In this document: positions 59,706 to 64,000 of the stretch, in pieces | How positions within the stretch are numbered: position 1 is the first letter of the stretch | Layout of the letters: each line of letters starts with the position of its first letter | DNA from: Mantis religiosa | Taxonomy: Eukaryota > Arthropoda > Insecta > Mantodea > Mantidae | Direction of reading: 5' to 3' | Length of the DNA stretch: 64,000 bases | NCBI GenBank assembly: GCA_030765055.1 | Contig: JAUKNK010000056.1 | Coordinates: 944,001 to 1,008,000 of the forward strand | Notes under the pieces: model-generated | Database searches by the model: none | Told to the model about the DNA's origin: nothing | The model's input: the letters and a program-made list of their open reading frames with translations, nothing else | Made by a program: the position numbers and the translations under genes

Positions 59706-60300
59706 ATGTGTTTGACAAAACCAGTCTATGGAGCTGGGTTTTGAAGTTGAGGTTACGTCTCCTTTTTCAGATATTCAAAATTGCTAGGACATAATATAAA
59801 TTACTACATAGACTTTAGTGAGTACAGATGCAAATCTATGGAGCTCGGTTTTGAAGTTGAAGTTAGGTTACGTTTTACATCTTATTCAAAATTACCAGTT
59901 CATAACATAAATTACTCCACAGACTTAGAACACAGATGCAAATCAATGGAACCAGGTTTTGAAGTTGAGGTTAGGTCACGTTGTTCATGTGCTCAAAATT
60001 GCCAGCTCATAACATAAGTTAATCTTCAGACTTTATTAAACAGAGATAAAGAAATCAATGGAGCGGGGGTTGGAAGCTGGGGTTGGGTGACGTCCATGTG
60101 CTCAAAATTGCCAGCTCATAACAAGCTACTCTTCAGACTATTAAACAGAGATGAAAAATCTATGGAGCTAGGTTTTAAATTTGGGGTTGGGTCACGTTGT
60201 TCATGTGCTCAAAATTGCAGCTCATAAGTTACTCATCAGACTTCATTAAACAGAGATGAAAAATCGATGGAGCTAGGCTTTGAAGTTGGGCTTAGGTGTA
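59706..60300. repeat. Satellite of about 112 bp, block 2
   Basis: About five to six monomers homologous to block 1 (gttttgaagttgaggtta..., attcaaaattgc...cataacataaatta). Several monomers are shortened (for example near 60095 and 60225). It is followed immediately by repeat R copy 3. Confidence 0.88.
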
Positions 60301-60314
60301 TTCAAGAGTGATGT

Positions 60315-60935
60315 TATACTTCTATTTGATGAAGTATTTCTAGCTTTACTGTTGCCAGCTTTTACTTTAAACGGATAAAAACAAAATCTGCAATGGCATC
60401 TTTTTTTCAAGTTCTGTTTGTTGGTCCTCATTTTCTCTCGTGAAAACCTGCAACTCTGATTCAAGATCTTATACTTTTATTGTTCCAGAAAATGCTACTA
60501 AATTTTACATTATTTGTAACAACGTGCTAAACTTTAGACTTTATAATGGATTGTTTCCTGCCGTAAGTCCACATGATGGGAATTGTCGTGAGTATTACAC
60601 GAAACTCCTGATGCAGAGTGATTCATCTCTTCTGAGGTACGTATCAATTAAATACTGTTGAAAAAATTGAAAAAGTATAAGACAGTATTTACAATCTATA
60701 AGCTATTTACAACGTGAAGATTCCAATATACTAGACAAAATTATTATTTACACTTAAACTATTATGGTAATGTGCACAATCACATTACATCTATGTTACT
60801 TAGGAATATTACTCTTCAGGGATTTTACCAGAAAGTCTGTCTTTTGTTTCCTCATTAGGGAACGAAAATATGGAAACCGTGGCATTTTATTTCATAACTG
60901 CGATATAATTAAAGAGTAGGCCATTCATTCAGTTA
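60315..60935. repeat. Dispersed repeat R, copy 3
   Basis: Homologous over about 620 bp to 50398-51035. It contains the ORF 60440-60661 (plus), which is not conserved in copy 1 and is not called a gene. Confidence 0.72.
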
Positions 60936-62515
60936 AGTCAGCCTTTTCGAGTTAGATGTTGTTAAGTCAAGTAGTTGCCGCATTAGTCGTTTGGTGGTGC
61001 AACTACACTGTGCCACCCAAGCTCTTTGATATGAGCTGTTGATATATTTTATATTAGACCTTTAGATATTGGAGAGTGAGTGTGTAGCGTTTTAGGGCCC
61101 GTCGACAACAAGGTCATTTGGGCCAGATATTGGAGATGTATTAGACATTCCTCAAGTGCGCTTTCAGAAAGTTTATCTATACTTCCCAATACCAGGGGAC
61201 TTCTTTATGCCTATTGAGAGAATTTTTGACAATAGTGAGAAGAAGAAGCGATCAATGGATAAAGCCTAAGTCTCTTTCACATGGCTGAAACTGATCAAAT
61301 ATTCACTATAGAAGAAGCCCATTGTGTTATCCATGTCAAACGTTCACTCACCGATAACGGGGAACATGATGGCACTCCAGTTAAGCTTTTGACTTCAAAG
61401 ATTCCATTGACCGTGTCCCTGTAAGAAGTATTCCTGAATTCACTTTAATCCTGGGTGTGTATTTCCAAAGAGAATGTTTACCAGAAGCTCATCACACAAT
61501 GCCTTCTTCATTTTATCGTCCCCAGTCTTTTTTGAGGAGAGTAGTGAGGTTGCAAGACTTACACAAGGCATGTGATAGTGCGAATAGCACACCAGATGGC
61601 CTTCGGAAGATTAAGAAGTCAAAATATTATGATGTTCGTTGATTATTGGGACATTTCACTCTGCCAGGAGGTACCACATTTTATGACAAAATGGCATATG
61701 GAAACGATGAAGATGATGTAGTAGAGATGCAGTGATGTTTTGATGGCAATTTTGTAGGACAATCCATGACGTGCACACTGGATTATTCCATAGTAGATGT
61801 ATTGGTGAAAATAAAGTAGGAGTTTATCCATGCCTGCATATTATAATACTGTGTAATGGGAAAACTAACTTTAAGAATCAGAAGCTGTTAAGTCAAATGA
61901 CTTAACAGATTTTCATCCATTTTAAATTAAAAGTTGTCAAGTTCTAATAAAATATCCTGTCACACATGCTATATATGTCAAACCGTGGGAAATACCTTAA
62001 CACAGTACTGTGCACCTCCAAACGGACCCATCACATAAAATTATTTCATTTGTATTACTATTTTGGTATTTAAAATTACTTTTGAAGACTTTGAGCAGTT
62101 CTCCTCCACACTTTTGACATAGTGACATAGCAAATTCTCCTTCTGACCGCCTCAATTAGCAGATACACGTCATCTGTTTGAGAAGACATAGGGACGAATT
62201 TTGTGAGAACAATTTGCTGAATGGCTGGAAAAAGTAAATCGAATATAAACACAAGTCTAGTTTTTTAGTTTTCTTTTTTTAATTTTGGTAGAATTTCAGG
62301 TATGCATGTGTGTACTTAGGAAGCGAAATAAAATTGATAGTCCTCTAATTACACATGTGGTAATTTCTCAAGGAATTCATTGGAGGTAGTTTCGCTGGAG
62401 TTATGAAAATCAGGTATAAAATTACTTTCTACGAATAAGACGATGATAATAAGGGTGTTTCGAGACAGGTCATGAGGCAGCAGGATTTCAAGTGAAAACT
62501 AGAAGAGAAAGGTGG
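60936..62515. other. Spacer, no gene recognised
   Basis: The plus ORF 61457-61642 and minus ORF 61643-61831 have no domain I recognise. A stretch at 61080-61450 has more balanced composition and may be decayed coding DNA, but I cannot name it. Confidence 0.45.
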
Positions 62516-64000
62516 TGGGTTCAATACTACCTTACTGATAGGAAGTGGTAGGCGGAACAAGACCTTCAGTAGCGTTGAAGACTGGCAATTAGACAGGTTC
62601 TTGGATCGTGAACTGGTTTGTTATTATATGGAGCAGCTCATTCTGCAGCTTATATTATGTTGATAATACACAAAAATTTTGATTTATAAAATGTAGATTG
62701 TCTAGTAATTGTGAAAGTAATGCTATTAACACAATATGACTAAAACCTTACACTCCCTATAAAAGAGATCTACCTGCGTGGCGATCAGTCGAAAATAGAG
62801 TTACGCTTTACGAACCGGACCATCCTTGTGTATTGTCCCTGCGACTGACGTCAGAAGTCTGCGAGACTCCTAAACTTCATATCTCTTAAAGGTGTACGGA
62901 CTCCGATGCCTGGTGATCACTGTACTTACATGTTTTATCAATTACATTTTACATAGACTAAACCATTTTTAAGGTATTTGTTGTTATTGATTTGAATTTT
63001 CTACTTCTTTCATTTTAGTGAAATAGAAGTTATTAGATTTATTTTCTCTATTCATACAAGTAGAATGGAATGTCAAAGCTCTCATACAGCGACCAGGCCT
63101 TAAAAGATCTGACAATCGCTTAAGTACTCCCCTATTTACAAGGAAGCATATAATAAATCCATTTCTATATATCTTTATCTTGATTCATGTAAAATTAATA
63201 GTACGATACTGTTTTTAAACAGTTTGTTGAAGAATAAACCAACACATTAATTTTTTATAAAATAGCTATTAAAATGAAACTTTATGTAATAAATACATAA
63301 TCTCAAAGTGTCTTAGGATAGACACGACGTTCGTCCAGAAAGTAAGTTCTGTTTGCTAATAAAATTAAATTGTGTACAGATACAGAAAAATTATTTATTG
63401 CTCAAAATTCTACAACACCTAAACTACGGTTCCACATAAGTGCTAAAATTTTGCAGGCATTTTTCATAGCGGGGCACAAGTTTTTACATACCTTCTTCAT
63501 AGAAGTTTGCCGCCTGTGTCTTCAACCTTCTGGAAACATTTTCTTTCAGTTCTTCGTCATTGTTGAAGTGTTGACCACCAAGGAGAGATTTGAGATGCAA
63601 AAACAGATGAACGGCGCTAGGAGCGAGGTCATGGCTGTGCGGGGGATGGTCAAGCACGTTCCAGCCAAATCCCTGTAGGATGTTTATCGTCGCATTTGCA
63701 GTGTGTGGTCATGCGTTGTCGTGAAAAAACACAACGCCTTTTGACAACATTCCTCGGCGCTTATTCTGTATTGCACGGCGCAATCCTAGCACTGAGAAAA
63801 CGAATGACAGATCTGATTTCACAAGCTGTGGTATTTTCAATCAACAACGACATTGTAAACAAGCACATCAAAGCGTACGTGGCTGACAGCGATCTCACAA
63901 TAGCACACGTTTCTTCTCCTTGATAGAGAGCGTCTACCGCGCATGCGGGGAACTGTGATCGCAGCGCTGCAGCGGAGATAAATTGAAACAAAACTTACTT
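62516..64000. repeat. Right copy of the long direct repeat (partner 1-2279)
   Basis: 62516-62645 equals 1-130 and 62662-64000 equals 941-2279 almost base for base. It replaces 131-940 of the left copy with 16 bases. It runs to the end of the window. Confidence 0.93.
63332..64000 (-). mobile_element. Mariner deletion derivative, second copy (cut by window end)
   Basis: Same element as 1611-2287, with the same internal deletion and the same stops in the transposase remnant. The last 8 bases of the right terminal repeat lie beyond the window. Because deletion and decay are shared, it was duplicated with its flanks rather than inserted independently. Confidence 0.88.

Overview
The window is animal nuclear DNA, almost certainly from an arthropod and most likely an insect with a large, repeat-rich genome. 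This rests on Ty3/gypsy LTR elements, a mariner deletion derivative, a DUF4817-type transposase fossil, tRNA-derived SINEs, a multicopy protein family known to me only from arthropods, and very little coding DNA. I cannot name the species. There are no operons, ribosome binding sites, CRISPR arrays, rRNA genes or functional tRNA genes.

Layout. 1-2279 and 62516-64000 are near-identical direct repeats about 62 kb apart; each carries a 677-bp mariner deletion derivative. 2797-20059 is one LTR element in minus orientation, with two 824-bp LTRs, an ATAT target duplication and two broken envelope-like glycoprotein genes but no gag-pol that I can see. A second, plus-strand Ty3/gypsy element (9866-18101) is nested in it. 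20060-31902 is mostly unrecognised AT-rich DNA holding SINEs, a DUF4817-type transposase fossil, two fossils of an arthropod multicopy family, and an alpha-tubulin exon pseudogene. 31903-37586 and 42019-47788 are two complete but broken copies of one minus-strand gypsy family; a third copy (56347-59372) is truncated and has lost most of its reverse transcriptase. Between the first two lie a LINE fragment (ORF1 plus endonuclease) and SINEs. The copy at 42019 sits inside a SINE, whose halves can be read on either side.

The only intact gene-like ORF I would defend is 49610-50146 (+), a 178-residue, very divergent PA28/REG proteasome-activator-like protein. A THAP-domain (P-element-like) pseudogene follows at 53105-54139. 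The right quarter contains a satellite of about 112 bp interrupted by a 471-bp insert with a 14-bp target duplication, and a dispersed repeat seen three times.

By-eye LTR comparison orders the insertions: the nested gypsy (about 2% LTR divergence) and the 42-kb copy (about 3%) are youngest; the 32-kb copy (about 7%) and the envelope-carrying element (about 6%) are older. Identities and boundaries were read by eye without alignment software.
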